From NCBI RefSeq assembly GCF_000761485.1, contig NZ_JPMX01000064.1:13003-60725 (forward strand): a DNA stretch of 47,723 nucleotides. Direction: 5' to 3'. Below are positions 36,801 through 47,680 of the stretch, piece after piece. Below the pieces are notes generated by a model. The model did no database searches, was not told the origin of the DNA, and worked only from the letters and a program-made list of their open reading frames with translations. The DNA is from Modestobacter caceresii. GTDB lineage: Bacteria; Actinomycetota; Actinomycetes; Mycobacteriales; Geodermatophilaceae. A program made the position numbers and the translations under genes. The number at the start of each line of letters is the position of its first letter. The stretch's first letter is position 1.

Positions 36801-38194
36801 GACCGCTTGCCGCGGAGCAGGCTGCGGGCCTCCCCCGCGGTGACCACGCTGCCGGTGACCAGCACGCCGGACCCACCGAGCGCGTCGTCGGGACCGGCCT
36901 CGGCCAGCTCCATCGCCGACTCCAGCGCGTCGGTGAGCAGCGGGTGCACGCTGACCCGGTCGGCCCCGAACACGTCGACCGCCAGCGCCCCCAGCTCGTC
37001 GGCCGGGACCGCCCGCGGAGAGCTGTTCTGGGTGACCACCAGCTCGGCGCACAGCGGCTCCAGCTCGGCCAGCATGCCGCTGACGTCCTTGCCCTGGACG
37101 CAGCCGACGACGCCGACCAGCCGGGTGAAGTCGAAGGACTCCCGGACCGCCTCGACCGTGGCCCGCATCCCGGCCGGGTTGTGCGCCGCGTCGACGAGCA
37201 CCGCCGGGGAGGTGCGCACCCGCTCCAGCCGGCCGGGCGAGCGCACCGCGGCGAAGGACTCCCGGACGACGTCCTGGGCGACCGGGCCGGTGGCCGACCC
37301 CGCACCCAGGAACGCCTCCACGGCAGCGAGCGCCACGGCCGCGTTCTGCGCCTGGTGCGCGCCGAACAGCGGCAGGAAGACCTCGTCGTACTCCCCGCCC
37401 AGCCCCTGCAGCCGCACCTGCTGGCCGCCGACGGCGACCCGGCGCTCCAGCACGCCGAACTCGGTGCCCTCGCGGGCCACGGTCGCGTCGACCTCGATCG
37501 CCCGCCGGACCAAGGCCTCCAGCGCGCCGGCCGGCTGGTGGGCGAGCACCGCGACGACGCCGCCGTCCGGGCGCCCGTCGGGCAGCACGCCGTCCCCGGA
37601 GGTCGGCTTGATGATCCCGGCCTTCTCGGCGGCGATCGTGGCGACGTCGGGCCCCAGGTACTCGGCGTGGTCCAGAGAGACGGGCGTGACGACGGCGACC
37701 CGGGCGTCGGCGACGGTGGTCGCGTCCCACGTGCCGCCCATGCCGACCTCGATGACGGCGACGTCGACCGGCGCCTCGGCGAAGGCGGCGTAGGCCATCG
37801 CCACCATCACCTCGAAGAAGGACATCGGGACGTCACTGCCCGCGTCGACCATCTGCACGTAGGGCTCGATGTCGTCGTAGACCTCGACGAAGCGCTCGGC
37901 CGGCAGTGGCTCGCCGTCGAGCACGATCCGCTCGCGCATCGACTCCAGGTGCGGGCTGGTGAAGCGGCCGACGCGCAGGCCGAAGCCGCGCAGCAGCTCG
38001 TCGACCATCCGCGCCGTCGTCGTCTTGCCGTTGGTGCCGGTGACCTGGACGACGGGCATCGCACGGTGCGGTGAGCCCAGCAGGTCGACCAGGGCGGAGA
38101 TGCGGGTCAGCGACGGCTCGAGCCGGTTCTCCGGCCACCGCGCCAGGAGCGCCTGCTCGACCCGGGCCAGGTCACGGGAAAGGGAGGTGCTCAT
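36797..38194 (-). CDS. folC: folylpolyglutamate synthase / dihydrofolate synthase
   Basis: Adds glutamate to dihydropteroate and folates; Mur-ligase fold. 465 residues from the ATG at 38194. The ATP loop is [13 protein letters not shown] (about residue 50), followed by [34 protein letters not shown] and, in the C-terminal domain, [18 protein letters not shown]. An in-frame ATG at 38215 would extend it by 7 residues but would overlap the valS start. The divergent starts of folC and valS are only 19 bp apart. Confidence 0.95.
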   Translation of the reverse strand: MSTSLSRDLARVEQALLARWPENRLEPSLTRISALVDLLGSPHRAMPVVQVTGTNGKTTTARMVDELLRGFGLRVGRFTSPHLESMRERIVLDGEPLPAERFVEVYDDIEPYVQMVDAGSDVPMSFFEVMVAMAYAAFAEAPVDVAVIEVGMGGTWDATTVADARVAVVTPVSLDHAEYLGPDVATIAAEKAGIIKPTSGDGVLPDGRPDGGVVAVLAHQPAGALEALVRRAIEVDATVAREGTEFGVLERRVAVGGQQVRLQGLGGEYDEVFLPLFGAHQAQNAAVALAAVEAFLGAGSATGPVAQDVVRESFAAVRSPGRLERVRTSPAVLVDAAHNPAGMRATVEAVRESFDFTRLVGVVGCVQGKDVSGMLAELEPLCAELVVTQNSSPRAVPADELGALAVDVFGADRVSVHPLLTDALESAMELAEAGPDDALGGSGVLVTGSVVTAGEARSLLRGKRS

Positions 38195-38200
38195 CGCTCC

Positions 38201-38206
38201 TAGGAT
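38201..38206 (+). promoter_or_regulatory. -10 element of valS (leaderless type)
   Basis: TAGGAT ends 7 nt before the valS ATG at 38214. It overlaps the palindrome TCCTAGGA (38198-38205), whose other strand offers AGGAG 2-3 nt before the folC start. Confidence 0.45.
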
Positions 38207-38213
38207 GCCAGTC

Positions 38214-40799
38214 ATGGTTGCCGACACCCGATCCCTGGACAGCACTCCCCCGGGGAGCACCGGCGGCGTACCCGAAAAGCCCTCGATCGACGGGCTGGAG
38301 GAGAAGTGGGTGGCCCGTTGGGCCGAGGGCGACACGTACGCCTTCGACCGGGACGCCGCGCTCTCCGCCCCCCGCTCGCAGACCTACGCGATCGACACCC
38401 CGCCGCCCACAGCCAGCGGGTCGCTGCACGTGGGCCACGTGTTCAGCTACACCCACACCGACATCGTCGCCCGCTACCACCGGATGCGCGGCAAGCACGT
38501 CTTCTACCCGATGGGCTGGGACGACAACGGCCTGCCCACCGAGCGGCGGGTGCAGAACTACTACGGCGTGCGCTGCGACCCCTCGCTCCCCTACGACGAG
38601 GACTTCACGCCGCCGGAGAAGCCGGGCAAGGACCAGCTGCCGATCTCCCGGCGCAACTTCGTCGAGCTGTGCGAGCGGCTCACCGCCGTCGACGAGGACG
38701 CCTTCGAGGAGCTGTGGCGCCGGGTCGGCCTGTCGGTCGACTGGTCGAACGTGTACCGGACGATCTCGGAGTCCTCGCGCGCCACCGCGCAGAAGATGTT
38801 CCTGCACAACCTGGCCCGCGGTGAGGCCTACGCCCAGGAGGCGCCGACCCTCTGGGACGTCACCTTCCGCACCGCGGTCGCCCAGGCCGAGCTGGAGGAC
38901 CGGGAGCGCCCGGGCGCCTACCACCGGATCGGCTTCGCCGGCCCCGAAGGCCCGGTGTTCATCGAGACCACCCGCCCCGAGCTGCTGCCGGCCTGCGTCG
39001 CCCTGGTCGCCCACCCCGACGACGAGCGCTACCAGCCGCTGTTCGGGAAGACCGTCACGACGCCGCTGTTCGGCGTCGAGGTGCCGGTCGTGGCGCACCG
39101 GCTGGCCGAGCCGGACAAGGGCTCGGGCATCGCGATGATCTGCACCTTCGGCGACCTGAACGACGTCACCTGGTGGCGGGAGCTGCAGCTGCCGACCCGC
39201 GCCGTCATCGGCTGGGACGGCCGGTTCATCGCCGACCCGCCGGCCGACGTCCCCGCCGACGTGTACGCCGAGCTGGCCGGCAAGACCTCCTTCAGCGCGC
39301 AGCAGCGGATCGTCGAACTGCTCCGTGAGTCCGGCGACCTGGTCGGCGACCCGAAGCCGATCACCCACCCGGTGAAGTTCTTCGAGAAGGGCGAGCGCCC
39401 GCTGGAGATCGTCACCACGCGGCAGTGGTACATCCGCAACGGCGGGCGGGACGGCGACCTGCGCGACGCGCTGCTGGCTCGCGGCCGGGAGATCCAGTGG
39501 GTGCCCGAGCACATGCGGCACCGCTATGACAACTGGGTCGAGGGGCTCAACGGCGACTGGCTGATCAGCCGGCAGCGCTTCTTCGGTGTGCCGTTCCCGG
39601 TCTGGTACCGGTTGGACCCCGAGGGCGAGCCCGACTACTCCGCGCCGATCCTGGCGCCGGAGTCGGCGCTGCCGGTCGACCCGTCCTCCGACGTCCCGGA
39701 GAGGTTCACCGCCGACCAGCGGGGCGTGCCGGGCGGGTTCATGGCCGACCCCGACGTCATGGACACCTGGGCCACCTCATCGCTGTCGCCGCAGGTCGCC
39801 TCGGGCTGGGAGACCGACCCGGAGCTGTTCGCGCACGTCTTCCCGATGGACCAGCGGCCCCAGGCGCACGACATCATCCGCACCTGGCTGTTCTCCACCG
39901 TCGTCCGGGCGCACTTCGAGCACGGCACGGTGCCGTGGACGCACGCGACCATCTCCGGCTTCGTGGTCGACCCCGACCGCAAGAAGATGTCGAAGTCCAA
40001 GGGCAACGCGACCACCCCGATCGACGTGCTGGAGCGCTACGGCACCGACGCGGTGCGCTGGCGTGCCGCGGGCGCCCGGCCGGGTGCGGACTCGCCCTTC
40101 GACGAGGCGCAGATGAAGGTCGGCCGCCGGCTGGCCATGAAGGTGCTCAACATCGGGAAGTTCGTGCTGGGGCTGGGCGCCTCTCCCGATCTGACGGCCG
40201 AGGCGGTCACCGAGCCGATCGACCGCGGGCTGCTCGCCTCGTTGGCCCAGGTGGTCGACGAGGCGACCGCGGCGATGGAGGCCTACAACTACACCCGGGC
40301 GCTCGAGGTCACCGAGTCGTTCTTCTGGTCCTTCTGCGACGACTACGTGGAGCTGGTGAAGACCCGCGCCTACGGCTCTGGCCCCGCGGCTGCTTCCGCG
40401 CAGGCCACGCTGGCGCTGGCACTGTCGGTGCAGTTGCGACTGCTCGCCCCGGTGCTGCCGTTCGTCACCGAGGAGGTCTGGTCCTGGTGGCAGACCGGCT
40501 CGGTGCACCGGGCGCTGTGGCCGACCGCGACCGAGCTGCCGACCGGTGGCGACCCGGCGGTAGTGACGGCCGCGGCCGAGGTCCTGTCGCTCGTCCGCAA
40601 GGCGAAGTCCGACGCGAAGACCTCGATGCGCACCGACGTGGCGACGACGACGGTGACCGTGCCCGAGGCGCGGGTGGCCGCGGTCGAGGCCGCCCGGGGT
40701 GACCTGGTCGACGCCGGCCGGATCGCGGAACTGACCGTCGTCGCCGGCGACGGCCCCCTCCGCGTCGACGTCGTCCTCGCCGAGGCCCCCGAGGCCTGA
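38214..40799 (+). CDS. valS: valyl-tRNA synthetase
   Basis: Charges tRNA-Val; class I synthetase of 861 residues. The HIGH motif is HVGH (72-75) and the second ATP motif is KKMSKSKGN near residue 589. The segment [20 protein letters not shown] is the form I associate with archaeal-type ValS rather than the E. coli type (which has GTDHAG at this place). The C-terminal coiled-coil arm of the E. coli enzyme is absent. An upstream in-frame ATG (38205) is possible. It is transcribed away from folC, unlike the mycobacterial valS-folC arrangement. Confidence 0.95.
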   Translation: MVADTRSLDSTPPGSTGGVPEKPSIDGLEEKWVARWAEGDTYAFDRDAALSAPRSQTYAIDTPPPTASGSLHVGHVFSYTHTDIVARYHRMRGKHVFYPMGWDDNGLPTERRVQNYYGVRCDPSLPYDEDFTPPEKPGKDQLPISRRNFVELCERLTAVDEDAFEELWRRVGLSVDWSNVYRTISESSRATAQKMFLHNLARGEAYAQEAPTLWDVTFRTAVAQAELEDRERPGAYHRIGFAGPEGPVFIETTRPELLPACVALVAHPDDERYQPLFGKTVTTPLFGVEVPVVAHRLAEPDKGSGIAMICTFGDLNDVTWWRELQLPTRAVIGWDGRFIADPPADVPADVYAELAGKTSFSAQQRIVELLRESGDLVGDPKPITHPVKFFEKGERPLEIVTTRQWYIRNGGRDGDLRDALLARGREIQWVPEHMRHRYDNWVEGLNGDWLISRQRFFGVPFPVWYRLDPEGEPDYSAPILAPESALPVDPSSDVPERFTADQRGVPGGFMADPDVMDTWATSSLSPQVASGWETDPELFAHVFPMDQRPQAHDIIRTWLFSTVVRAHFEHGTVPWTHATISGFVVDPDRKKMSKSKGNATTPIDVLERYGTDAVRWRAAGARPGADSPFDEAQMKVGRRLAMKVLNIGKFVLGLGASPDLTAEAVTEPIDRGLLASLAQVVDEATAAMEAYNYTRALEVTESFFWSFCDDYVELVKTRAYGSGPAAASAQATLALALSVQLRLLAPVLPFVTEEVWSWWQTGSVHRALWPTATELPTGGDPAVVTAAAEVLSLVRKAKSDAKTSMRTDVATTTVTVPEARVAAVEAARGDLVDAGRIAELTVVAGDGPLRVDVVLAEAPEA

Positions 40800-40848
40800 C
40801 GCCGCCCGGCTGCTGCCCGACCTCCGGGTGGCAGCTGGCGGCGCCTGC

Positions 40849-40909
40849 CGGTGATGTGCACTGACGGCAGGTACTGCGGCCGGGGTGCGCCGCGGCCGCA
40901 CATCGTCAC
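40849..40909. repeat. imperfect palindrome with left copy of a 14-bp inverted repeat
   Basis: GGTGATGTGCACTG at 40849-40862 is the exact inverse of CAGTGCACATCACC at 41946-41959. The left copy also folds locally with GCACATCGTCACC near 40896-40909, with an inner GCGGCC/GGCCGC stem. It may serve as the valS terminator. Confidence 0.6.
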
Positions 40910-40987
40910 CTTCCACAGCTGCCGCGGTGGTCCACAGATGCAGAGCGACAGCACCTCGGCTGCTGCCGGTGACCGAGTGTGGCGCGC

Positions 40988-41906
40988 ATGGCTCACGACA
41001 TCGCTGCCCTCCTCGGTCGGGACGGCGTCACGCGCGTCGTCGACCTGGCCGGCCGCGTGGACCGACACACCGTCGGGACCTGGGTCAGAGCCGGCCGCTT
41101 GGAACGCCCGCACCCGGGGGGTGGTCGTCCTCCCCGAACGCGCGGGTGAGTGGCGGGTCCGCGCGCTGGCCGCCGTCCTGGCCACGGACGGGGTGCTCAG
41201 CCACACCAGCGCACTGACCGTCTGGGGCGTGGCGCCCGCACTCCCCCAGGTGCACGTGTCCATCCGAGCCGGTCGCCGGGCTCCGGTGTTGCAGGCGGTC
41301 ACCACCCACCGTGTCCAGCGGCTGGACCGGGCGGCCTGGGGGCCCTACCCGGTGACCTCGGTGCGCCGTGCTGTGGTCGACACTTGGGGGTCGGCGCACG
41401 GTCGGCCCACCGAGCCGCGGCTGGTCGAGCTGGCGCGGGCAGCTGTCATCGAGACACTCCGCGACGGGCGAGCCAGAGCCCAGGACCTCCGGTCGGAGGC
41501 CGACGTGCGTCCCGCGCTCCCCGGCCGTCGCACCCTGATCCGGTTGATCGCCGCTGTCGAGGACGGCAGTCAGAGCGAGTTGGAGCTGTGGGGAGTGCAG
41601 CACGTCCTGCGCGGGCCCGGGATGCCCGAGTTCGTCCAGCAGCACCCCGTCCGGCTCCGCTCCGGCACGGTGCGGTTGGACGCCGCCGTCCTGCGCCTGA
41701 AGGTGGCCGTCGAGCTGGACGGCGCCGCCTTCCACGGAAGCGCCGAGGCCCGAGAGCGGGACACCCGACGGGACGTCGCGCTGGCGGCGTGCGGGTGGGT
41801 CGTCCTCCGGTTCAGCTACCGCCGGCTGACGACCGACCCGGCGGGGTGCCGTCGGGAGATCCTGGCCGTCTGCGCGGCGCGGGAGGCCCTGCTCCAGGCC
41901 CGGTGA
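40988..41906 (+). pseudogene. AbiEi-like antitoxin domain plus DUF559 nuclease-like protein, broken by a frameshift
   Basis: The ATG at 40988 begins MAHDIAALLGRDGVTRVVDL, then VDRHTVGTWVRAGRLERPHPG, the winged-helix AbiEi-type N-terminus common in actinobacteria. The frame ends at a TGA at 41147. If one G is removed from the run of six at 41116-41121, the reading continues as [28 protein letters not shown] and on to 41906. The C-terminal part [23 protein letters not shown]...[21 protein letters not shown] matches the DUF559/Vsr-like PD-(D/E)XK fold. The restored protein would have about 305 residues. Either it is a recent pseudogene, a phase-variable tract, or a sequencing error. No partner toxin gene is adjacent. 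Confidence 0.85.
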
Positions 41907-41959
41907 TGTGCAGCTATGGCGGGTTCCTGGGCCAGAACGCGCCTGCAGTGCACATCACC
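41902..41959. repeat. long imperfect hairpin overlapping the stop of the AbiEi-DUF559 gene
   Basis: GGTGATGTGCA (41902-41912) pairs with TGCACATCACC (41949-41959); inside, GGCG/CGCC and GTTC/GAAC extend the stem. The TGA stop of the gene is inside the left arm. Same repeat family as 40849-40909. Confidence 0.65.
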
Positions 41960-41984
41960 CCGACCACCCTGGGCTGGGGACGCC

Positions 41985-42018
41985 GACGGCCCGCTCCCCT
42001 GGTGGGGAACGGGCCGTC
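41985..42018 (-). terminator. clpX terminator
   Basis: The 9-bp stem GACGGCCCG/CGGGCCGTC, one mismatch, then TCCCC/GGGGA with a TGGT loop, 15 bp after the clpX stop. Confidence 0.8.
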
Positions 42019-42033
42019 AGGTGGGTGTTGGGA

Positions 42034-43308
<1,275 letters not shown>

Positions 43309-43436
43309 CTGGCTGACCTCCACCTCGAATGGGACGACGCTGCTGCGGTCCCGTTGGTTCGTGCTGTGTCATGCCCTCGTCGACGCCCTTCCCGCTGGCG
43401 TCCGGTGCCCCTGCGGTCGTGGACCGGGGATCGGGC

Positions 43437-43450
43437 GTTCGCCGAACCTA
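43437..43450 (-). promoter_or_regulatory. candidate clpX promoter region with palindrome GTTCGCCGAAC
   Basis: GTTCG-C-CGAAC (43437-43447) overlaps a minus-strand TAGGTT (43450 to 43445), a possible -10 about 130 nt upstream of clpX. The -35 is not evident. Nothing else is recognisable between 43309 and 43579. Confidence 0.35.
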
Positions 43451-43579
43451 CCCGGCTGATCCGACGTTCCCGGGCAGGAACTCACCCGGGTCGCCCGGCC
43501 CGTAACACCCGTCCCGGCCCTCCCCCGCGACCCGGCTGAGCCGTCCGGAGGACACCGGGACGCCGGATGGGAGAACGGT

Positions 43580-43616
43580 ACGGGCCGAGAGCGCGACACG
43601 CGCACCCTCGGCCCGT
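43580..43616 (-). terminator. clpP1P2 operon terminator
   Basis: The 10-bp stem ACGGGCCGAG/CTCGGCCCGT with an inner GCGCG/CGCGC stem, 12 bp after the clpP2 stop. Confidence 0.8.
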
Positions 43617-43628
43617 CCCATCACTGCG

Positions 43629-44261
43629 TCAGGCCGGCAGGGCGTTGAGCTTGCGGCTCTGGATGACCTGGTCGACGATCCCGTACTCCATGGCCTCCTG
43701 GGCCGTGAGGATCTTGTCCCGGTCGATGTCCTTGCGGACCTGCTCCTGCGACTGCCCGGTGTGCCGGGCCAGGATGCTCTCCATCTGCACCCGCACCCGC
43801 TCGATCTCCCGCGCGTGGATCTCCAGGTCGGTGACCTGACCGCCGGCCTCGCCGGAGGGCTGGTGGATCAGCACCCGGGAGTACGGCAGCGCCAGTCGCT
43901 TGCCCTTCGTCCCGGCAGCCAGCAGGACGGCGGCCGCGGAGGCGGCCTGGCCCATGCAGACGGTCTGGATGTCGGGGCGGACGAACATCATCGTGTCGTA
44001 GATGGCCGTCAGCGCGGTGAACGAGCCACCGGGGCTGTTGATGTACATCGTGATGTCACGGTCGGGGTCGTTGGACTCCAGCGTGATCAGCTGGGCCATG
44101 ACGTCGTTGGCCGAGGCGTCGTCGACCTGCACCCCGAGGAAGATGATGCGCTCCTCGAAGAGCTTGTTGTACGGGTTCGACTCCTTCATGCCGTAGCTCG
44201 TGCGCTCCACGAAGGAGGGCAGGATGTACCGGCTGGAGGGCATCTCGAAGCTGCTGCTCAT
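43629..44261 (-). CDS. clpP2: ATP-dependent Clp protease proteolytic subunit 2
   Basis: Serine protease ring subunit, 210 residues. The start is placed at the ATG at 44261, which has GGAG 8 nt upstream; a GTG at 44267 overlapping the clpP1 stop is also possible. The catalytic triad is Ser108 in GQAASAAA, His133 in LIHQPSG and Asp182. The Gly-rich [18 protein letters not shown] is typical. Actinobacterial ClpP1 and ClpP2 form a mixed tetradecamer. Confidence 0.96.
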   Translation of the reverse strand: MSSSFEMPSSRYILPSFVERTSYGMKESNPYNKLFEERIIFLGVQVDDASANDVMAQLITLESNDPDRDITMYINSPGGSFTALTAIYDTMMFVRPDIQTVCMGQAASAAAVLLAAGTKGKRLALPYSRVLIHQPSGEAGGQVTDLEIHAREIERVRVQMESILARHTGQSQEQVRKDIDRDKILTAQEAMEYGIVDQVIQSRKLNALPA

Positions 44262-44263
44262 GG

Positions 44264-44914
44264 TCACTTCTCCGGTCCGTCGGTGACCGGGTTGTCGGTC
44301 GAGGTCATGGACTCTGCGCGGGTCACCACGTGGTCGACGAAGCCGTATTCGAGGGCCTCCTGCGCGGTGAACCAGCGGTCGCGGTCGGAGTCCTTCTCGA
44401 TCTGCTCGACCGTCTGCCCGGTGAACTGCGCCTGCAGCTCGTTGAGCTGGTGCTTGGTGCTCCGGAAGAGCTCGGCCTGGATGGCGATGTCGGAGGCGGT
44501 GCCGCCGACGCCGGCCGAGGGCTGGTGCATCAGGATCCGCGTGTGGGGCAGCGAGTAGCGCTTGCCCCTGGTCCCGGCGGTGAGCAGGAACTGGCCCATC
44601 GAGGCGGCGAGGCCCATCGCGTAGGTGGCGACGTCGCAGTCGATGAACTGCATCGTGTCGAAGATCGCCATGCCGGCGGTGACGGAGCCGCCGGGCGAGT
44701 TGATGTAGAGGTGGATGTCGCGCTTGGGGTCCTCTGCGGACAACAGCAGCATCTGCGCGGCCAGCTGGTTGGCGATGACGTCGTCGACCTGGCTGCCGAG
44801 GAAGATGATCCGCTCACGCAGCAGGCGCTCGTAGACCGAGTCGTTGAGGTTCATCATCGAGCCGCCGGCGCGCATCAGCGGCGCGCTGGCGGTGATCAGG
44901 TCTGAGTTGCTCAC
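44264..44914 (-). CDS. clpP1: ATP-dependent Clp protease proteolytic subunit 1
   Basis: First gene of the clpP operon, 216 residues, GTG start at 44914 with GGAGG rather far upstream (about 11 nt). The catalytic triad is Ser105 in GLAASMGQ, His130 in [11 protein letters not shown] and Asp179. The N-terminal extension before [16 protein letters not shown] may be a propeptide. It is followed directly by clpP2. A ClgR-type box lies about 200 bp upstream. Confidence 0.96.
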   Translation of the reverse strand: MSNSDLITASAPLMRAGGSMMNLNDSVYERLLRERIIFLGSQVDDVIANQLAAQMLLLSAEDPKRDIHLYINSPGGSVTAGMAIFDTMQFIDCDVATYAMGLAASMGQFLLTAGTRGKRYSLPHTRILMHQPSAGVGGTASDIAIQAELFRSTKHQLNELQAQFTGQTVEQIEKDSDRDRWFTAQEALEYGFVDHVVTRAESMTSTDNPVTDGPEK

Positions 44915-45072
44915 GGGTGCGGTGACCTCCGTAGGACTGCGGTGCAGTCGGTCTCGTGGAACGGGTTGGCCGGTGGTCGGGGGCGACCGACGACGCTGCG
45001 GACGACCCTCGGTGCCGGTCGTCAGTGCGGCCTCGTGTGGTCGTCCTTCAGGCTTGCCTGAGTGTCACGTCG

Positions 45073-45078
45073 ACCCTA
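45073..45078 (-). promoter_or_regulatory. candidate clpP1P2 -10 element
   Basis: TAGGGT on the minus strand, predicted start near 45066, leader about 150 nt. There is no good -35, which fits activator dependence. Confidence 0.4.
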
Positions 45079-45117
45079 ACGCGCACCCCCGACCGGTTCC
45101 TCCCGGCGCGGGCCGGT

Positions 45118-45131
45118 GTTCGCCGTGGGCG
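45118..45131 (-). promoter_or_regulatory. ClgR box upstream of clpP1P2
   Basis: GTTCGC-CGTGG-GCG matches the GTTCGC-N5-GCG motif that I recall for the actinobacterial activator ClgR, with exact spacing. Its centre is about 58 bp upstream of the predicted start. The rest of 44915-45188 shows no gene. Confidence 0.6.
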
Positions 45132-45188
45132 CAGCGACACCGGCGCCGACCTGCGAGGCGCCGACCCGGACGGCACGCCGGAACGACA

Positions 45189-45222
45189 GCGCCGCCCGTA
45201 CCCAACGGGGTACGGGCGGCGC
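45189..45222 (-). terminator. tig terminator
   Basis: Perfect 15-bp stem (arm GCGCCGCCCGTACCC) with an AACG loop, 16 bp after the tig stop. Confidence 0.85.
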
Positions 45223-45238
45223 AGGGTGTCGCGGTGGG

Positions 45239-46678
45239 TCAGGCCTTGCCGGCCGTCTCCTCGGTGTCGGTCTCCTCGACCGCGTCGGACTCGACGACCT
45301 CGGCCTCGGCGGCCTCAGCAGCGTCGTCCTCGGCGTCGGCCGAGTCGGCGGCGACGGTGCGCGGACGCAGCGCCTCCAGGTCGACGACGTTGCCCGACTC
45401 GTCGGTGATCGTCGTCTCCTCCAGCAGCTGGGCCAGCGCCTTGGTGCGCCGCACGTCGGCGACGAACTCGGCGATGTTGTTGCCCTGCTGGAGCTGCTGG
45501 GCGTACTGCTCGGGGCTGACCCGGTTGCGCTGGGCCTGGGCCATGATCTGCGCGGAGAGGTCCTCGTTGTCGACGGTGACCTCGCGGGCGTCGGCGATGG
45601 AGTCGAGCACGAACTGCGTCTTGACCGCCTTCTCGACGTTCTCGCGCATCTCGGCGTCGTAGGCCTCGCGGCTCTCGACCTCGGCCATCGAGAAGTAGGC
45701 GTCCCAGTCCATGCCGGCCTGCTGGAGCTCGCGCTCCATGGCCTGGCTGCGCCAGCTGAGCTCCTGCTCGACCAGCTTCTCCGGCACCGGGACCTCGATG
45801 GTCTCCAGCAGGTGCTCGACCAGCTTGTCGCGGGCCTGCCCGCCCTGCTGCAGCACCTTGGTGCGGGCCAGCCGGGTGCGGACGTCCTCGCGCAGCTCGG
45901 CCAGGGTGTCGAACTCGCTGGCGATCGAGGCGAACTCGTCGTCCAGCTCCGGCAGCTCCTTGGCCTTGACCGACCGGACGGTGACGGTCACGTCGGCCAT
46001 CTCACCGGCCTGGTCGCCGGCGAGGAGGGCCGTGGAGAAGGTGGCGCTCTCGTCGGCGGACAGCCCGCGCACGGCCTCGTCCAGGCCCTGCATCAGGTTG
46101 CCCGAGCCGACCTCGTAGGACATGCCGGTGGTGCTGCCGTCCTCGAGGACCTCGCCGTTGAGCGTGGCCTCCAGGTCGATGGAGACGAAGTCGCCGTCCT
46201 CGGCCGCGCGCTCGACACCGGAGAGGGTGGAGAAGCGCTCGCGCATGACGGTGATCTGCTGGTCGATCTCCTCGTCGGTGACCTCGACGTCGTCGACGGT
46301 CACCGCCAGGGAGTCCAGCGGGGGCAGCTCGAGGGTGGGGGCGACGTCGACCTCGGCGGTGAAGGCGAGGGCCTCGCCGTCGTCGAGGCGGGTGACCTCG
46401 ACGTCGGGCTGGCTGATGACGCGGACCTGGTTCTCCCGGATCGCCTCGGAGTAGACCTCCGGGACGGCGTGCTGGACGACCTGCTCGAGCACGACCGGGC
46501 GGCCGATGCGCTGGTCGAGGACCCGGTTGGGGACCTTGCCGGGGCGGAAGCCGGGAACGCGCACCTGCTTGCCCAGCTCCTTGTAGACCTCACCGAAGGC
46601 GTGGTCCAGGTCGCTCCACGGCACCTCGATCGCGAGCCGGACCCGGGTCGGGCCCAGGTTCTCGATGGTGCTCTTCAC
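45239..46678 (-). CDS. tig: trigger factor
   Basis: Ribosome-bound chaperone and prolyl isomerase, 479 residues. The GTG at 46678 (VKSTIENLGPTRVRL) has AGGAG about 9 nt upstream; the frame is open further upstream through the tRNA-Pro gene, but that is not coding. The ribosome-docking signature is GFRPGKVP. An FKBP-type domain spans about 160-245 (EDGDFVSIDLEATLNGEVLED). The helical C-terminal arms end in a long acidic tail (AEDDAAEAAEAEVVESDAVEETD). Confidence 0.96.
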   Translation of the reverse strand: MKSTIENLGPTRVRLAIEVPWSDLDHAFGEVYKELGKQVRVPGFRPGKVPNRVLDQRIGRPVVLEQVVQHAVPEVYSEAIRENQVRVISQPDVEVTRLDDGEALAFTAEVDVAPTLELPPLDSLAVTVDDVEVTDEEIDQQITVMRERFSTLSGVERAAEDGDFVSIDLEATLNGEVLEDGSTTGMSYEVGSGNLMQGLDEAVRGLSADESATFSTALLAGDQAGEMADVTVTVRSVKAKELPELDDEFASIASEFDTLAELREDVRTRLARTKVLQQGGQARDKLVEHLLETIEVPVPEKLVEQELSWRSQAMERELQQAGMDWDAYFSMAEVESREAYDAEMRENVEKAVKTQFVLDSIADAREVTVDNEDLSAQIMAQAQRNRVSPEQYAQQLQQGNNIAEFVADVRRTKALAQLLEETTITDESGNVVDLEALRPRTVAADSADAEDDAAEAAEAEVVESDAVEETDTEETAGKA

Positions 46679-46773
46679 AGCGGCGTGCTCCTCAGGTACG
46701 ACGGGGGTGGGCGCGGCCTCCGTGGGGACGGCGGCCGATCGTGCCCGCGAGTCTTCCAGACCTCGCGGCGGTG

Positions 46774-46847
46774 TCGGGGTGACAGGATTTGAACCTGCGG
46801 CCCCCTGCTCCCAAAGCAGGTGCGCTACCAAGCTGCGCTACACCCCG
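46774..46847 (-). tRNA. tRNA-Pro (UGG)
   Basis: 74-nt cloverleaf with acceptor CGGGGTG/CACCCCG, discriminator A, anticodon loop TTTGGGA (anticodon TGG) and T-arm GGTTCAAATCC. The 3' CCA is not encoded. Confidence 0.95.
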
Positions 46848-46923
46848 TGGCCACCGGCAAGTCTAGGCCGACGGCCTGCGGACGGCGCCGCGCGGGCACG
46901 GGTTAGGCTGCCGCGGTACGCAT

Positions 46924-46997
46924 GCGGGTGTAGCTCAATGGTAGAGCCCCAGCCTTCCAAGCTGACTGTGCGGGTTCGATTCCCGTCACCCGCTCCA
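46924..46997 (+). tRNA. tRNA-Gly (UCC)
   Basis: Acceptor GCGGGTG/CACCCGC, anticodon loop CTTCCAA (anticodon TCC), T-arm GGGTTCGATTCCC, and CCA encoded at 46995-46997. The first anticodon-stem pair is a C-A mismatch. Confidence 0.95.
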
Positions 46998-47004
46998 CTG
47001 CGAT

Positions 47005-47037
47005 GTCGCGGGACACCGTTCACAGGTGTCCCGCGAC
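47005..47037 (+). terminator. tRNA-Gly terminator
   Basis: Perfect 13-bp stem (GTCGCGGGACACC) with a GTTCACA loop, 7 bp after the tRNA. Confidence 0.85.
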
Positions 47038-47133
47038 TCCGCTTCCCGTTGAGGCGGTTGCGGTGCCGCTATGACTCTCGTCCTTCCGGCCGAGGAGCCT
47101 CCATCAGACCCGGCACGAGACAACGAGTACTGA

Positions 47134-47680
47134 TCAAGAGTTTGTCCGGCTGTCGGGCTGCAGCGCCGCCGCCAGCCGGGCGAGGGCCTCGGTGAAGTCA
47201 GGTTGTTGGAGGTGGCCGAATCCCAGCCGGAAGACCCGGTCATCCTCGCCGAACCACGAGCCAGGGGCGACTCGGGCGTCGTTCTGAGCGAGCCGGGCGT
47301 AGAAGCCGGGCACGGCGCCGTCGGGCACGAGGTCGCGAGGCAGTCGCAGGCAGCACAGCGCTCCTCCGTCAGGGCGGACGAACTCCAGGGGCTGATCGCC
47401 CAGCCACTGCTCGAGCTCGGCAAGTGCACGCTGCAGCAGTGCCGCCCGTGGAGCGAGCACCTCGCTGCGTCGGCGCAGCAGTTGGACGGCGAGGAACTCA
47501 TCGGGCGCGGAGCAGGCGATCGTGGTGAGGAACTTGGCGTTCCGCAGCCGCTCGTACAGGTGGGCGTCCGTCGTCGTCAGCCAGCCCAGCCGCAGGCCCG
47601 GTGCGCCGTGCGCCGTGCGCCTTGGACAGCGACCCGCACGTCACCACGCGGGGCGACAGGGCGGCGGTGTCGATGCCGAC
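47134..47680 (-). pseudogene. C-terminal remnant of a PLP-dependent class I/II aminotransferase
   Basis: From the 5' side the frame reads GIDTAALSPRVVTCGSLSKAHGA, with the pyridoxal-phosphate lysine in SLSK. It then jumps frame and continues APGLRLGWLTTTDAHLYERLRN to PDSRTNS at 47134. The jump lies at three tandem copies of GTGCGCC (47601-47621); with two copies the frame is continuous, so a 7-bp duplication broke the gene. The N-terminal half is missing: similarity stops near 47680, where an insertion-sequence-like end begins. Composition is slightly less GC-rich than neighbours. Confidence 0.8.
47601..47621. repeat. three 7-bp tandem repeats that shift the aminotransferase frame
   Basis: GTGCGCC occurs at 47601-47607, 47608-47614 and 47615-47621. 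One extra unit shifts the frame by one base. Confidence 0.85.

Noticed and set aside
40885-41217. Plus-strand 110-codon frame overlapping the AbiEi region
   Set aside because: Third frame of the same segment, Arg/Pro/Ser-rich; the AbiEi signature is in the frame starting at 40988.
43437-43447. Second ClgR box before clpX
   Set aside because: GTTCGC is present but GCG is not at the required 5-base distance.
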